Shown: positions 7,730-16,849, counted from the first letter of the stretch. The stretch: DNA of 64,000 nt from Paenibacillus sp. Root52 (GCF_001426865.1 NZ_LMFO01000003.1:723-64722), one strand, 5' to 3'. Translations and numbers: made by a program. The notes: generated by a model from the letters alone, not told the origin.

Positions 7730-9209
7730 ATGGTTCAATAACAATAACTTTGCGAAAATTCTTGCCCTAGCGGTCAGTTTGCTGCTCTGGTTCATGATTC
7801 ATCTCGACGAGGTTCCAACTACGCCCACCATTGCAACCGGGTCAACAAGTCGTATTGTGGAGCGTACGGTGCCTGTCCAGCCTTATGGACTAGACAGCAA
7901 TTCGTATGTACTTACATCCTTAAGTACGGATGAGGTTCGTTTAGAGATCAAAGGACAGCGTTCTATGTTAACCTCTATTTTTACGAATGATGATTACAAA
8001 GTGCTTGTGGATCTCAGCGAGGTGAAGGATGGCTCGAATACGTTGCCACTTGTACCCGATCTGCCATCAGGCGTTGAGGTCGTCAGCATGGAGCCTTCCA
8101 TGGTCACGGTAAACGTGGAAAAACTGGGCACCAAATCCTTCAATGTGAATATTGTACCCGAAGGAGAACCATCCGCTGGATACAGTGCTGGAACGCCTGT
8201 GGTTGAACCTTCAGGCGCAGTTAAGGTAACTCTCCCCGAAGGACAATTGGAGGCTGTAGCGAAGGTTCAGGGCAGTGTGAGCGTGAAGGATGCGAAGGAT
8301 GATATAACGCAGAAAAAAGTGAAGCTTCAAGCATATGATGCAGAAGGCAAGGTAATCGATAATGCAGTTATCTCACCGGAAACGGTGGAAGTGCGAGTTC
8401 CGGTTAATCAGCCCTATACATCTATACCCTTGAGGATCAAATATTCGGGACAGCTCCCGGAAGGATTGGTACTGTCTAAGGTAGAACCTAACGTGAAAGA
8501 AGTCTCGGTTTATGGAACAGAGGAGGCGCTTGCGGGTATCCGGTCCTACGACCAACTAACCTTAGATCTTACTCAGTTTGAACAAGCCGGGGAATCGACA
8601 GTTAACCTGGACTTGACGCCGCCTCCCGGTTTTGAGAAAATCGAGCCTAGTTCGATTCAGCTTAAGGTAACTGTAGCGCCATACGATGAAAAAGAAGAGA
8701 CGACCAAAGTCTTTCCGAACGTACCGATAACCCTCACGGGGATCGGAAACGGATTGGAAAGTGAATTGGTTACACCCAAGAGTGGTGGGCTCAACATCAC
8801 ACTCAAGGGTTCTTCAAGTATGCTCGAAGGTTTGAGCATCGATGATATCAAGCTGTCCGCAGATCTTCATGGTTTAGCAGTGGGTAATCACGAGGTACAG
8901 GTGACTGCTGATCTGCCACGATTCGCCGAACTTGATGAAACATCCAATGATTTGAGTGCCACGGTCAAAATTACTGAAAAAGCGGATGAAACTACGGTTA
9001 CTCCTGGCGAAGATGCCGCGGATGAAGATACGGTGGGACCGGAGCCTTCACCTGTAGAAGTGGAGAATGGTGATACGGAGCCTGCTCCTGAAGAGGAAGA
9101 GACCGAATCGAATACGGAAACACAGGAGCAGACTCCACAAGGCAACGTACCGAATCGGGGAAATACGAATAGCAATAGTAACGCAAACAGTAGTGGATCG
9201 AATCCATAG
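7722..9209 (+). CDS. cdaR: CdaR, YbbR-domain regulator of CdaA
   Basis: Membrane-anchored extracellular protein that modulates c-di-AMP synthesis. An N-terminal membrane helix (about residues 10-27, AKILALAVSLLLWFMI) is followed by roughly four YbbR beta domains spread over residues 45-415. The last 75 or so residues form an acidic, then Asn/Ser/Gly-rich low-complexity tail that probably reaches into the wall. The ATG at 7722 overlaps the last codons of cdaA and is preceded by AAGGGGGGGA. An in-frame ATG at 7680 lies inside cdaA without a binding site. Translational coupling to cdaA is likely. Confidence 0.93.
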   Translation: MDKWFNNNNFAKILALAVSLLLWFMIHLDEVPTTPTIATGSTSRIVERTVPVQPYGLDSNSYVLTSLSTDEVRLEIKGQRSMLTSIFTNDDYKVLVDLSEVKDGSNTLPLVPDLPSGVEVVSMEPSMVTVNVEKLGTKSFNVNIVPEGEPSAGYSAGTPVVEPSGAVKVTLPEGQLEAVAKVQGSVSVKDAKDDITQKKVKLQAYDAEGKVIDNAVISPETVEVRVPVNQPYTSIPLRIKYSGQLPEGLVLSKVEPNVKEVSVYGTEEALAGIRSYDQLTLDLTQFEQAGESTVNLDLTPPPGFEKIEPSSIQLKVTVAPYDEKEETTKVFPNVPITLTGIGNGLESELVTPKSGGLNITLKGSSSMLEGLSIDDIKLSADLHGLAVGNHEVQVTADLPRFAELDETSNDLSATVKITEKADETTVTPGEDAADEDTVGPEPSPVEVENGDTEPAPEEEETESNTETQEQTPQGNVPNRGNTNSNSNANSSGSNP

Positions 9210-9237
9210 GGATTCGAATCGTCAATTTGAATATTAG

Positions 9238-9450
9238 TCGTGTTCAAAAAGGCCGGTTTTCAGTACCGAGAAGATGGGATGAAGATAGAAATGGAGTAGC
9301 GGAGCGTAGATTAAGCTACGTGAGCAACTACATTGTTTCCGAAGGAAACAAACTTCGTAAGCCTCCACTTATTTCGGATGAATTCCATATTCGACGCTGA
9401 GGTGCCGAGGCATCCTTCGTAATCAAAAGCGGACTTTTTGAACAACCTCT
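9238..9450. repeat. Miniature inverted-repeat element between cdaR and glmM
   Basis: The ends are inverted copies of each other: TGTTCAAAAAGGCCGGTTTT (9241-9260) and, read on the other strand, GTTGTTCAAAAAGTCCGCTTTT at 9425-9446, with weaker similarity running inwards. Internal hairpins include TGTTTCC-GAA-GGAAACA (9334-9350) and CGTAG/CTACG (9305-9320). There is no coding capacity. Shortened relatives occur at 34631 and 36637, so this is a dispersed element. It separates cdaR from glmM, and glmM may need its own promoter. Confidence 0.7.
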
Positions 9451-9496
9451 ATTACATTTTATGCTCTTATATGATGCGAATAAAAGGAGTTAGATC

Positions 9497-10837
9497 ATGG
9501 GGAAATATTTTGGTACAGACGGTGTAAGAGGGGTTGCTAATAAAGAACTAACAGCAGAACTTGCGTATAGCATTGGACGTTGTGGGGGTTACGTACTTGC
9601 AGGTGGCGTGGAAAGACCGAAAGTAGTCATTGGTATGGATACTCGGATCTCGGGTCTCATGCTTGAATCTGCACTTGTGGCAGGTCTGTTGTCCATTGGT
9701 GCAGATGTCATCCGAATCGGTGTTGTATCCACTCCTGGTGTAGCATATCTTACACGTGTATTGAAAGCTGATGCGGGTGTTATGATCTCTGCTTCACACA
9801 ATCCGGTTGAGGATAACGGGATTAAGTTCTTTGGTGGAGATGGTTTCAAACTGTCGGACGAGACAGAAAACCGGATCGAAGAGCTAATGGATGCGGAGAC
9901 AGACCAATTGCCACGTCCTGTAGGTGGTGGTCTAGGTACGGTGACTGTTGATGAGCAGTCTAGATTCCGTTATTTGGATTTCTTGAAAACAACCGTTAAT
10001 GAATCGTTCTCTGGACTCAAAGTTGTGCTCGACTGTGCGAACGGAGCTGCCTATGAACTGGCACCGAAATTGTTCAGTGAACTAGGTGCAGAAGTCATTG
10101 CAATTGGTGCTGAGCCTAACGGCCTGAATATTAATGAGCAATGTGGATCTACACATCCTGAGCAGTTGAAACAAGAGGTGCTGAAACATAAGGCAGACCT
10201 GGGTCTTGCTTTTGACGGAGACGCGGATCGACTGATTGCTATTGATGAGACAGGTGCAGAAGTCGATGGGGACTTCATCCTGTGTATCTGTGGGGATGCG
10301 ATGAACCGTGCCGGCAAACTGAAGGATAGTACTGTTGTATCTACCGTAATGAGTAATATCGGGTTCTACAAAGCAACAGAGAAGCTGGCACTCAAAACAG
10401 CTAAGACGGCAGTAGGTGACCGATATGTCATGGAGGAGATGCGTCGTGGTGGGTATAACCTGGGCGGAGAGCAATCTGGTCATGTTATTTTCCTGGACTA
10501 CAATACAACGGGTGACGGCATGCTGACTGCGATTCAACTCGTGGATACACTGAAGGCATCTGGCAAAAAACTGAGCGAACTGAAATCACTCATGACTCAG
10601 TACCCACAGGTATTGGTCAATGTGCGTGTTCAGGATAAGAGTAAATATGAAGGCAATACCGCAATTGGGGAAGCTATTGCCGTTGTTGAGAAACAGCTTG
10701 GTGATAACGGCCGCGTACTCGTACGTGCCTCAGGTACCGAGTCACTGATTCGAGTTATGGCGGAAGGGCCGGATAAGGTAGAACTGGAGCAATTTGTAGC
10801 TCAAATTGCTGATGTCGTACAGAAAGAATTAGTATAA
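9497..10837 (+). CDS. glmM: Phosphoglucosamine mutase
   Basis: Converts glucosamine-6-phosphate to glucosamine-1-phosphate, the step between GlmS and GlmU toward UDP-GlcNAc for peptidoglycan. The 446 residues carry the four family sites in order: the phosphoserine loop SASHNP (Ser100), the Mg-binding DGDADR loop (about residue 241-246), the sugar-binding GGEQSGH loop and the C-terminal phosphate-binding RASGTES loop. AAAGGAG lies eight bases before the ATG. It sits between cdaA-cdaR and glmS, as in Bacillus. Confidence 0.97.
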   Translation: MGKYFGTDGVRGVANKELTAELAYSIGRCGGYVLAGGVERPKVVIGMDTRISGLMLESALVAGLLSIGADVIRIGVVSTPGVAYLTRVLKADAGVMISASHNPVEDNGIKFFGGDGFKLSDETENRIEELMDAETDQLPRPVGGGLGTVTVDEQSRFRYLDFLKTTVNESFSGLKVVLDCANGAAYELAPKLFSELGAEVIAIGAEPNGLNINEQCGSTHPEQLKQEVLKHKADLGLAFDGDADRLIAIDETGAEVDGDFILCICGDAMNRAGKLKDSTVVSTVMSNIGFYKATEKLALKTAKTAVGDRYVMEEMRRGGYNLGGEQSGHVIFLDYNTTGDGMLTAIQLVDTLKASGKKLSELKSLMTQYPQVLVNVRVQDKSKYEGNTAIGEAIAVVEKQLGDNGRVLVRASGTESLIRVMAEGPDKVELEQFVAQIADVVQKELV

Positions 10838-10947
10838 TTCATCGTGGAACGATGATTGAAGGGATTATTTGGATCAATTTATGGATCTGAGCGTATAGTC
10901 CCGAAGGATCGTCTCTGTCGTAATGAAATAGAGTAGTACATTCATAA

Positions 10948-11004
10948 ACTCACATCCTGAACGGGTGAGACCATCGGTCTGTTTATACGGTCTAGGATGT
11001 GGGT
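10948..11004 (+). other. Nested stem-loop between glmM and the glmS promoter
   Basis: An outer stem ACTCACATCCT (about 10948-10958) pairs with AGGATGTGGGT (10994-11004) and encloses a perfect inner hairpin AGACC-ATC-GGTCT (10968-10980). There is no T run, so it is not a standard terminator. It may process or stabilise the glmM mRNA end. Confidence 0.45.
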
Positions 11005-11039
11005 AAATATGCTGAAATTGTCACAGGTACTTTGCTCCA

Positions 11040-11068
11040 TTGCAAAATGAACCTGACGTGCATATAAT
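11040..11068 (+). promoter_or_regulatory. Sigma-A promoter of glmS
   Basis: TTGCAA (11040-11045), 17 bases, TATAAT (11063-11068). Transcription would begin near 11075, about 50 bases before the ribozyme cleavage site. Confidence 0.8.
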
Positions 11069-11125
11069 GAGTGGAGTCGTCATTCAGACACAGAAAGTGA
11101 GGATCGTAAGGTATCAGTTACACAA

Positions 11126-11320
11126 GCGCCAGAGCTTGAAGTTGCGCGGGAAGCATCTTGCGTCACTATATCCAGGTTGAGCATAGGATATGGATGAGCA
11201 GGATCGACGGCAATCAAGCTGACGAGGTGGAGGTGTTCGGATTGTTCGGCGGGGACCTCCCGGTGATGCATCAGAGCCGTAAACCGGATTTTGCGGAAAA
11301 TGGATGGGTGACTGTCCACA
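11126..11320 (+). ncRNA. glmS ribozyme-riboswitch
   Basis: Self-cleaving leader that uses glucosamine-6-phosphate as cofactor and shuts off glmS when the sugar is plentiful. The conserved pieces appear in order: cleavage site A11125/G11126 before GCGCC, the P1 arms AGCTTGA (11133-11139) and TCAAGCT (11214-11220), the core GCTGACGAGG (11218-11227), TTCGGCGGGGACCTCCCGG (11245-11263), AGCCGTAA (11275-11282), and the P4 region GGATGGGTGACTGTCC (11302-11317). The P1 loop is about 74 bases, far longer than the dozen or so in Bacillus subtilis, and holds an extra ATATCC/GGATAT hairpin. Confidence 0.95.
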
Positions 11321-11608
11321 CAACGCGTCGGTGGGTGCAGGATACAACTTAAAAATACAAATGAATGTGCACGAAGAGCACTACAGGTGCGCGCACGGGA
11401 AAATGATGTACATTCATGATTGCATTTATAACATTCATACCAGCTTATGATGACAGCGGAGCGGCAAGAGGCTGCTCTGATCATTGATAATTGAATAAGT
11501 AGCGAGTATTCATGAACCGTTAGGCAATCATTCATTTTTCCGCTATGCCGCGCCAACCAGTCTCTCTTCGTGACACAGTATTCATATACAAACGGAGGAA
11601 CTTAAATT
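11321..11608. other. Long leader between ribozyme and glmS start
   Basis: Nearly 290 bases separate the ribozyme from the start codon. No open frame with a ribosome binding site is evident apart from glmS itself. Short GTGC/GCAC pairings occur near 11364-11398. After ribozyme cleavage this segment would carry the new 5' hydroxyl end. Confidence 0.5.
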
Positions 11609-13441
11609 ATGTGCGGTATTGTTGGATATATTGGTAATAAGAACACTCAATCGGTATTGGTCGAAGGTCTGAAGAAGCTCGAGTATCGTGGTTATGATTC
11701 TGCGGGTATTGCTGTATTTACACCAGAAGGTCTGCAAATCACCAAAGCGCTTGGACGTCTTGCGAACCTTGAAGCTAAACTGGAAGGTGCACCGCTGGTA
11801 GGTAATGCCGGAATCGGACACACACGTTGGGCAACTCATGGTAAACCTTCGGATGAAAACTCCCACCCACACACGGATGAGAGCCAGAAGTTCTCTGTAG
11901 TTCACAACGGTATTATTGAGAACTACTTGGATCTGAAGGATGAATTGATGGCAGAAGGCCACACATTCACTTCAGAAACGGATACGGAAGTTATCTCCCA
12001 CTTGATTGCACGTGAGTACGATGGCGATATCGTTAAAGCAGTGCAAAAAGTAATTACGTTGATGCGTGGGGCATTCGCTCTGGGTGTACTGACTGAGTAT
12101 GAGCCAGAGAAACTCGTAGCTGTGCGTCAAGCTAGCCCATTGATTATCGGTGTTGGTGAAGGTGAAAACTTTATCGGTTCTGATATCCCAGCGATTCTGG
12201 AGCATACACGTAACGTGTACATTCTGAACGATGGTGAGATGGCTGTATTGACACATGATGCTGTCGAATTGATGACGATTGAGGGCAATTTTATTTCTCG
12301 GGAAATGATTCATGTCGATTGGGATGCTGTAACCGCAGAAAAAGGCGGATTCGAGCACTTCATGCTTAAAGAAATTCATGAGCAACCAAAAGCATATCGC
12401 GATACAATGCTGGGTCGCATCGACAATGAAGGCAAAAAAGTTCAGTTGCCTGAGTTGAACATGACTGAAGAGCAAATTAAAAATATCCGTAACATTCAGA
12501 TCATCGCTTGTGGTACTGCATACCATGCAGGTCTGGTTGGACGTACAATTATTGAGCAATTGGTACGTATTCCGGTAGAAACAGACGTTGCTTCGGAGTA
12601 CCGTTATCGTTCACCAATCGTGAACAAAGATACCCTTGTAATCGTAGTAAGCCAATCTGGTGAAACTGCAGATACACTTGCTGCACTGCGTGAAGCACAG
12701 TCCAATGGCGCACACGTGTTGGCAGTAACAAACGTTGTGGGTAGCTCCATCGCTCGTGATGCAAATGATGTTATTGCAACGTTGGCAGGACCGGAGATCG
12801 CGGTTGCTTCCACGAAAGCATATACATCACAACTGATTGCGTTCAACTTGCTCGGTCTGTATTTGGCACAAGTACGTGGTACACAAACAGCAGAAGAAAT
12901 CGAGCACATGCTTGCTGCAATGCAAGCTCTGCCTGAGCAAGTAGAATCCATGTTGGAGCAAGCTGATGCAATCAAAGGATATGCAGAGCAAATCTCCAAA
13001 CATCAACATCTCTTCTTCATCGGCCGTGGTTTGGACTACGCTGTAGCACAAGAAGGTTCGTTGAAACTGAAAGAGATCTCCTACATCCACTCCGAAGCTT
13101 ATGCTGCGGGTGAGTTGAAGCATGGTACACTCGCATTGATCGAGGACGGTATCCCTGTTATTGCTCTGGCAACACAGGAGAACGTACTTGAGAAAACGGT
13201 GAGCAACATTAAGGAAGTTAAAGCGCGTGGCGCAGATGTACTGGCAATTACGTATGAAGAGCATGTAGCAAGCTTGCTGAAATCCGTTGACCAAGCATTT
13301 GCTATTCCTAAGACGTTGCCATTGCTGAGCCCAGCTCTGTCCGTTGTAGCTCTACAATTGCTTGCATACTATGCATCTCTTGCACTGGGTCACGATGTGG
13401 ATAAACCACGTAACCTGGCGAAGAGTGTAACAGTTGAGTAA
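11609..13441 (+). CDS. glmS: Glutamine-fructose-6-phosphate aminotransferase (isomerizing)
   Basis: Makes glucosamine-6-phosphate from fructose-6-phosphate and glutamine, the committed step of amino-sugar synthesis. The 610 residues comprise a class II glutaminase domain starting with the nucleophile Cys2 (MCGIVGYIG; about residues 2-220) and two SIS sugar-isomerase domains (about 285-425 and 460-600) with SQSGETADT and the C-terminal DKPRNLAKSVTVE that closes the active site. GGAGGA lies upstream of the ATG. It is controlled by the glmS ribozyme in its leader and followed by its own terminator. Confidence 0.98.
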   Translation: MCGIVGYIGNKNTQSVLVEGLKKLEYRGYDSAGIAVFTPEGLQITKALGRLANLEAKLEGAPLVGNAGIGHTRWATHGKPSDENSHPHTDESQKFSVVHNGIIENYLDLKDELMAEGHTFTSETDTEVISHLIAREYDGDIVKAVQKVITLMRGAFALGVLTEYEPEKLVAVRQASPLIIGVGEGENFIGSDIPAILEHTRNVYILNDGEMAVLTHDAVELMTIEGNFISREMIHVDWDAVTAEKGGFEHFMLKEIHEQPKAYRDTMLGRIDNEGKKVQLPELNMTEEQIKNIRNIQIIACGTAYHAGLVGRTIIEQLVRIPVETDVASEYRYRSPIVNKDTLVIVVSQSGETADTLAALREAQSNGAHVLAVTNVVGSSIARDANDVIATLAGPEIAVASTKAYTSQLIAFNLLGLYLAQVRGTQTAEEIEHMLAAMQALPEQVESMLEQADAIKGYAEQISKHQHLFFIGRGLDYAVAQEGSLKLKEISYIHSEAYAAGELKHGTLALIEDGIPVIALATQENVLEKTVSNIKEVKARGADVLAITYEEHVASLLKSVDQAFAIPKTLPLLSPALSVVALQLLAYYASLALGHDVDKPRNLAKSVTVE

Positions 13442-13512
13442 TTTGGTTCACGTTTAAAAGGACTATGAGACGGGCGACTAACGGTTGCTCAGTCCAATGT
13501 AGATAGATAACT

Positions 13513-13550
13513 AAAAACTCCTTACAACATTCGTTGTAAGGAGTTTTTTT
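13513..13550 (+). terminator. Terminator after glmS
   Basis: AAAACTCCTTACAAC, loop ATTC, GTTGTAAGGAGTTTTTTT: a perfect 11-base-pair GC-mixed stem with flanking A and T runs. Confidence 0.95.
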
Positions 13551-13556
13551 AATGAA

Positions 13557-13606
13557 AAGAAGGGGGTGCCCCGGGTCATTGTATGACGTTTAAGGACACC
13601 CTTTTA
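13557..13606 (-). terminator. Terminator of the minus-strand nitroreductase remnant
   Basis: On the minus strand AAAAGGGTGTCC pairs with GGCACCCCCTT around an inner GTCAT/ATGAC hairpin and is followed by TTCTTTTC. It lies about 120 bases past the stop at 13727. Confidence 0.6.
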
Positions 13607-13726
13607 ACTATGAATTACATGATTTAGTGAATTAAATAAAATTAATAAATTATCCAATTATATGATAACTATGAAGTTCGTTTTGCAAGTGAATCAAGAC
13701 TGTCTCTGAACAAGATTAACCATGTC

Positions 13727-14374
13727 TCAAGCCCAAGACGTAATCGTATCAACCGGGAGGCGGTAGGAAGGATATCCTGCTTTGGCTGCTTTACCGATGG
13801 AGATCAGCATGACAGGCTGGAATCTGGCCTTATCTAGGCCAAAGACCTCGGCGATTTGATCTTTATCGTAACCAGCCATAGGGTTAGTGTCGTAGCCATG
13901 AGCACGGGCAACAAGCATGAGCTACATAGAAATGAGTCCAGAGTCAATCAGATTGATATCACGCAGATCAGATGTGCTCAGGTTATCATAATACGGTTTC
14001 GCCTGCCCCATCTGCATCTCCTTAACCTCTTGCGGCATATAACCAAGCTCCACTGACTTATTGAAAATTTCTTCCATATATTTGATGTTGTGGGCATCAT
14101 AGAATACGGCAATAAGAGCCGAAGAGGTTAGCGCCTGCGTCTGGTTAAACGAGGCTAGGGGTGCAATTTTCTGTTTCCCTTCAGCACTGTCAATAACGAG
14201 GAAACGCCATGGCTGCATGTTGATGGCAGATGGAGCACGGGAAGCCTTCGACAAGATTTCCGTCATTTCTTCGCGGGAAATTTTTACTTCGGGATCGTAT
14301 TCTTTCACTGAACGACGTTCTAGAACGATCGAGTTAAAATCATTTGTTTTACTAAAGTGGTCAGTTGTATTCAT
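13727..14374 (-). pseudogene. Nitroreductase (YdgI-like) interrupted by an amber codon
   Basis: FMN-dependent NAD(P)H nitroreductase fold of about 215 residues. The N-terminal part has RRSVKEYDP and APSAINMQPWRFLV, typical of FMN binding; the C-terminal part has ARAHGYDTNPMAGYDK and ends in YRLPVDTIT. Both parts are in the same frame, split only by TAG at 13922-13924 (residue 151), followed by CTC ATG. Relatives such as Bacillus YdgI, as I remember it, have Gln here (SMQLML), so one C-to-T change in CAG explains the break. The upstream part ends before the helices that complete the fold. It diverges from a MerR gene that may regulate it. A sequencing error is the main alternative. Confidence 0.8.
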
Positions 14375-14448
14375 GTAGGTTTCTCTCCTCTATAGGCATA
14401 ATAGTGAGGTGTTAACTTTGTAATTCATCTCACTATGAGGAGTCTAAA

Positions 14449-14468
14449 CTATGAAGTATACTTTATAG
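14449..14468. promoter_or_regulatory. MerR-type operator in the divergent promoter
   Basis: CTATGAAGTATACTTTATAG is palindromic at 18 of 20 positions and shares the core GAAGTATACTTY with the site at 60694. It lies 27 bases before the MerR start and 75 bases before the nitroreductase start, so it can serve both. Confidence 0.6.
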
Positions 14469-14494
14469 CAACAAATGAAATGAGGGTGACTTGA

Positions 14495-14860
14495 GTGAAA
14501 ATTAACGAAGTATCTAAACGAATCAACCTTCCCATATCAACGCTCCGTTACTATGAGAAGGTTGGTATTATTACCGAAGAGTATGTGCTGAGAGACCAGA
14601 ACAATTATCGCATATACACGCCGGGTATCATTCAGCACTTGGAAGTTGTTAAGCAATGCTTGGCGGTTGGGTTTACGATTCAGGATATAGAATCCATGAT
14701 CTCGAAGAACGGTTTCTCCGAAAACGAACAAAGTGCTATCATTCAGGGGGAAATATCTGAAATCGAAGAGGCTCAGCTCAAGTTAGAACATGCGAAACAA
14801 AGTCTTAACGATATTCTTAGATTAAACATTACGTGTGAGGATGGCTTTGGGAAACACTAA
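14495..14860 (+). CDS. MerR family transcriptional regulator
   Basis: A 121-residue regulator. The winged helix-turn-helix occupies about residues 1-70 with the family signature STLRYYEKVGII and NNYRIYT; a dimerising coiled coil follows (about 80-113). No cysteine cluster for metal binding is present, only one Cys near the C-terminal end and one in VKQCLAVG, so a metal sensor is unlikely and small-molecule or electrophile sensing is possible. Start is GTG with GAGGGTGA about seven bases upstream. It is divergent from the broken nitroreductase across a shared palindrome. Confidence 0.88.
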   Translation: MKINEVSKRINLPISTLRYYEKVGIITEEYVLRDQNNYRIYTPGIIQHLEVVKQCLAVGFTIQDIESMISKNGFSENEQSAIIQGEISEIEEAQLKLEHAKQSLNDILRLNITCEDGFGKH

Positions 14861-14877
14861 CGATAGGCATGTATGAC

Positions 14878-15384
14878 TCATTGACTAAGTTCCGCAGAGA
14901 CTTTCCAATCGGGCTCATCGGCTTGAACAAGCCATTTATCATTGACTTTCATCATCGTGAGCAACCCTTTGCTCGGAACCCGTTTAACCTCGTTCTCATC
15001 CTGGTCAAGCAGTACAAAGTCTAATGTATAATGCAGATCGTACGTGTTTTCAGTTGGCTGATTCAGTGGTTCGAATGCAAGATTTTCGGGCTTTAGGGAT
15101 AATTGCTGCTTCTGTACAATAAGAAAGGGCAACGTTGTATAACGATTAAGCTCGGCTTTGGAATAATACTCGTCTGTAAGATATGGCTTCATTAATTTAT
15201 TCCGTTCAAGGATCGACTCTTCTGAGAAAATATCCTCATGATATGAAACGGTATATTCCACGTTTTTGTATACTTCGCCGGCTTGGATTGCCTGGTTCAC
15301 CTCTTTCGAATTGTCGCATCCCGTAACTACGGTAAGCAATACGATGAACATCGCCAATAAAGCCCCTTTTAATCGGAGTGTCAT
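14878..15384 (-). CDS. Small lipoprotein of unknown function
   Basis: A 168-residue precursor with a hydrophobic signal (about residues 3-20) ending in the lipobox VVTGC, so it is predicted to be lipid-anchored to the outer face of the membrane. The rest is a mixed alpha/beta domain with no motif I recognise; the C-terminal half (LHYTLDFVLLDQDENEVKRV, then KVNDKWLVQADEPDW) recalls NTF2-like or DUF4829-type folds. The ATG at 15384 has GAGGGGAG eight bases upstream; a longer in-frame start at 15426 lacks one. Convergent with the MerR gene, 17 bases apart. Confidence 0.7.
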   Translation of the reverse strand: MTLRLKGALLAMFIVLLTVVTGCDNSKEVNQAIQAGEVYKNVEYTVSYHEDIFSEESILERNKLMKPYLTDEYYSKAELNRYTTLPFLIVQKQQLSLKPENLAFEPLNQPTENTYDLHYTLDFVLLDQDENEVKRVPSKGLLTMMKVNDKWLVQADEPDWKVSAELSQ

Positions 15385-15475
15385 TATAATCTCCCCTCTC
15401 ATGTATGTATAGTTTAATTTTACCATATTTGATACTTATATTATTGTTATTAATGAATTCACCATATGAAAACAA

Positions 15476-15518
15476 TAAAAAATCCCCTACTTCCATAAAG
15501 GTAGCAGAGGGGGATTTT
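15476..15518 (-). terminator. Terminator after the beta-helix gene
   Basis: On the minus strand AAAATCCCCCTCTGCTACC pairs with GGAAGTAGGGGATTTTTT with small internal mismatches and ends in a T-rich tail. It lies about 130 bases past the stop at 15650. Confidence 0.75.
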
Positions 15519-15649
15519 GAGATAAGTTACTTGATGGTTCACGCTATTCGCTACTCACATCAGCATCTGATGCATGTTCTAATATTTCTGTACTACTCTT
15601 TGGTTAATATTCTGCTATTTTGCTCTGTGAATTACGTCTGTTCCTTAGC

Positions 15650-16849
15650 TTAGCGATTACGGTTACCTGTATTTACGTTGCCACTTCCACCCTCAATACT
15701 GATAGACTTGCCTGAGGTATCGGTAATATTGTTCTTAATTTCATTCGAGCTAGAGTTGGTAAGACGGATACCGGTAATGGAGAAACCGGAATGGGTTGTC
15801 ATCTCATTACCAATCACTTTGTTCTGGTTGGAGCCGTCTAGACGAATAACCGCATCTGGTTTAAGCGAAGTGTTGGTTTGGATAAATTCATTGTCTGTAA
15901 AGGTATTACCACTTGCTTGCACCAAGAGACCTTGGAGAGAGGCATTTTTGATCGTATTTCCGTAAACATGATTTCCGGTTGCTCCTGTCAGTACAAAGAT
16001 ACCCCGCGGATAGTTCTCGATCACATTGTTTGTAATGGTGTTGTTGGCACCGTCATTAGGGATACGAATACCAGCATAGCCGTCTGATTGGTGGGTACGG
16101 TTAATGATCTGATTGCCAGACACGGTGGTATTGGTTGCGCGAGATAAGTTAATTCCACTACCGCCGCCCGAATTCGTAATTTGATTGTTTATAATTTGAA
16201 CGTTGCTAAACTCACCAGTCGGGAAGCTTTCGTGCCCTGTGGCAATGGCATGTCCATTGTTCCGGTCAAAGCGACTGTTGGTGATCTGGGAATCTTTCGT
16301 TCTACGTAGCAAGGCTCCAATGGTTGTATCTCGGATCTCGATCTGGTCAAGTGTGAGATGGGAGACAGGAATATCAATAATAATTCCACCTACCTGACTA
16401 GCACCGCGAGCTTCCCGATTTTCACGGTCGGCATCAATGGTCAAATTGGAGATGTTCACGTTGATACGATTGGTTTGATTACGGAGAATCGGATTACCGA
16501 TGACATATTGGCTAGAAGAGCCTGTCTTTTTGAAAATGGTTTGTCCAATCCCATCACCGGTCAGACTAACTCCGGCATATAACCGAATAGACTCATCGAC
16601 ATAGTATGTACCTTTTGGAAAATAAACGGTTCCTTCCATTCCTCGATCATAGAAATACTTCAATGCATTTTGAATTTCCTTCGTTTGAGCATTTTTTGAA
16701 TTGGCTTTGACCCCAAAATCGGTTGCCTTAATCACATTGTCTGCTGCTTGAACTACGCCCGTTCCGACTGTAGCCCCTTGAACAACAAAGGCAGTAGCGA
16801 CAAGAAGCAGTAGGCTAAGACGAACCTTTTTCTTTAAACCTTTAAACAT
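15650..16849 (-). CDS. Secreted right-handed beta-helix protein (pectate-lyase-like)
   Basis: A 399-residue secreted protein. A signal peptide covers about residues 1-35 and ends in VQAADN. The start of the mature part (ATDFGVKANSKNAQTKEIQNAL) is the usual N-terminal cap of the pectate lyase superfamily / GH28-like fold. From about residue 100 on, 22-25-residue coils rich in N, G, T and I repeat (NTTVSGNQI, NTITNNVI, NHVYGNTI, NTFTDNEF), as in NosD/CASH domains. The substrate is probably a polysaccharide, but no catalytic residues can be assigned. AGGGGG precedes the ATG at 16849; an in-frame start seven codons upstream is less likely. Confidence 0.8.
   Translation of the reverse strand: MFKGLKKKVRLSLLLLVATAFVVQGATVGTGVVQAADNVIKATDFGVKANSKNAQTKEIQNALKYFYDRGMEGTVYFPKGTYYVDESIRLYAGVSLTGDGIGQTIFKKTGSSSQYVIGNPILRNQTNRINVNISNLTIDADRENREARGASQVGGIIIDIPVSHLTLDQIEIRDTTIGALLRRTKDSQITNSRFDRNNGHAIATGHESFPTGEFSNVQIINNQITNSGGGSGINLSRATNTTVSGNQIINRTHQSDGYAGIRIPNDGANNTITNNVIENYPRGIFVLTGATGNHVYGNTIKNASLQGLLVQASGNTFTDNEFIQTNTSLKPDAVIRLDGSNQNKVIGNEMTTHSGFSITGIRLTNSSSNEIKNNITDTSGKSISIEGGSGNVNTGNRNR

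Noticed and set aside
11158-11352. Short plus-strand frame inside the ribozyme
   Set aside because: It reads through the conserved ribozyme core; conservation there is explained by RNA structure.
11080-11556. 158-residue open frame antisense to the glmS leader
   Set aside because: It covers the glmS ribozyme and has no ribosome binding site or recognisable motif.
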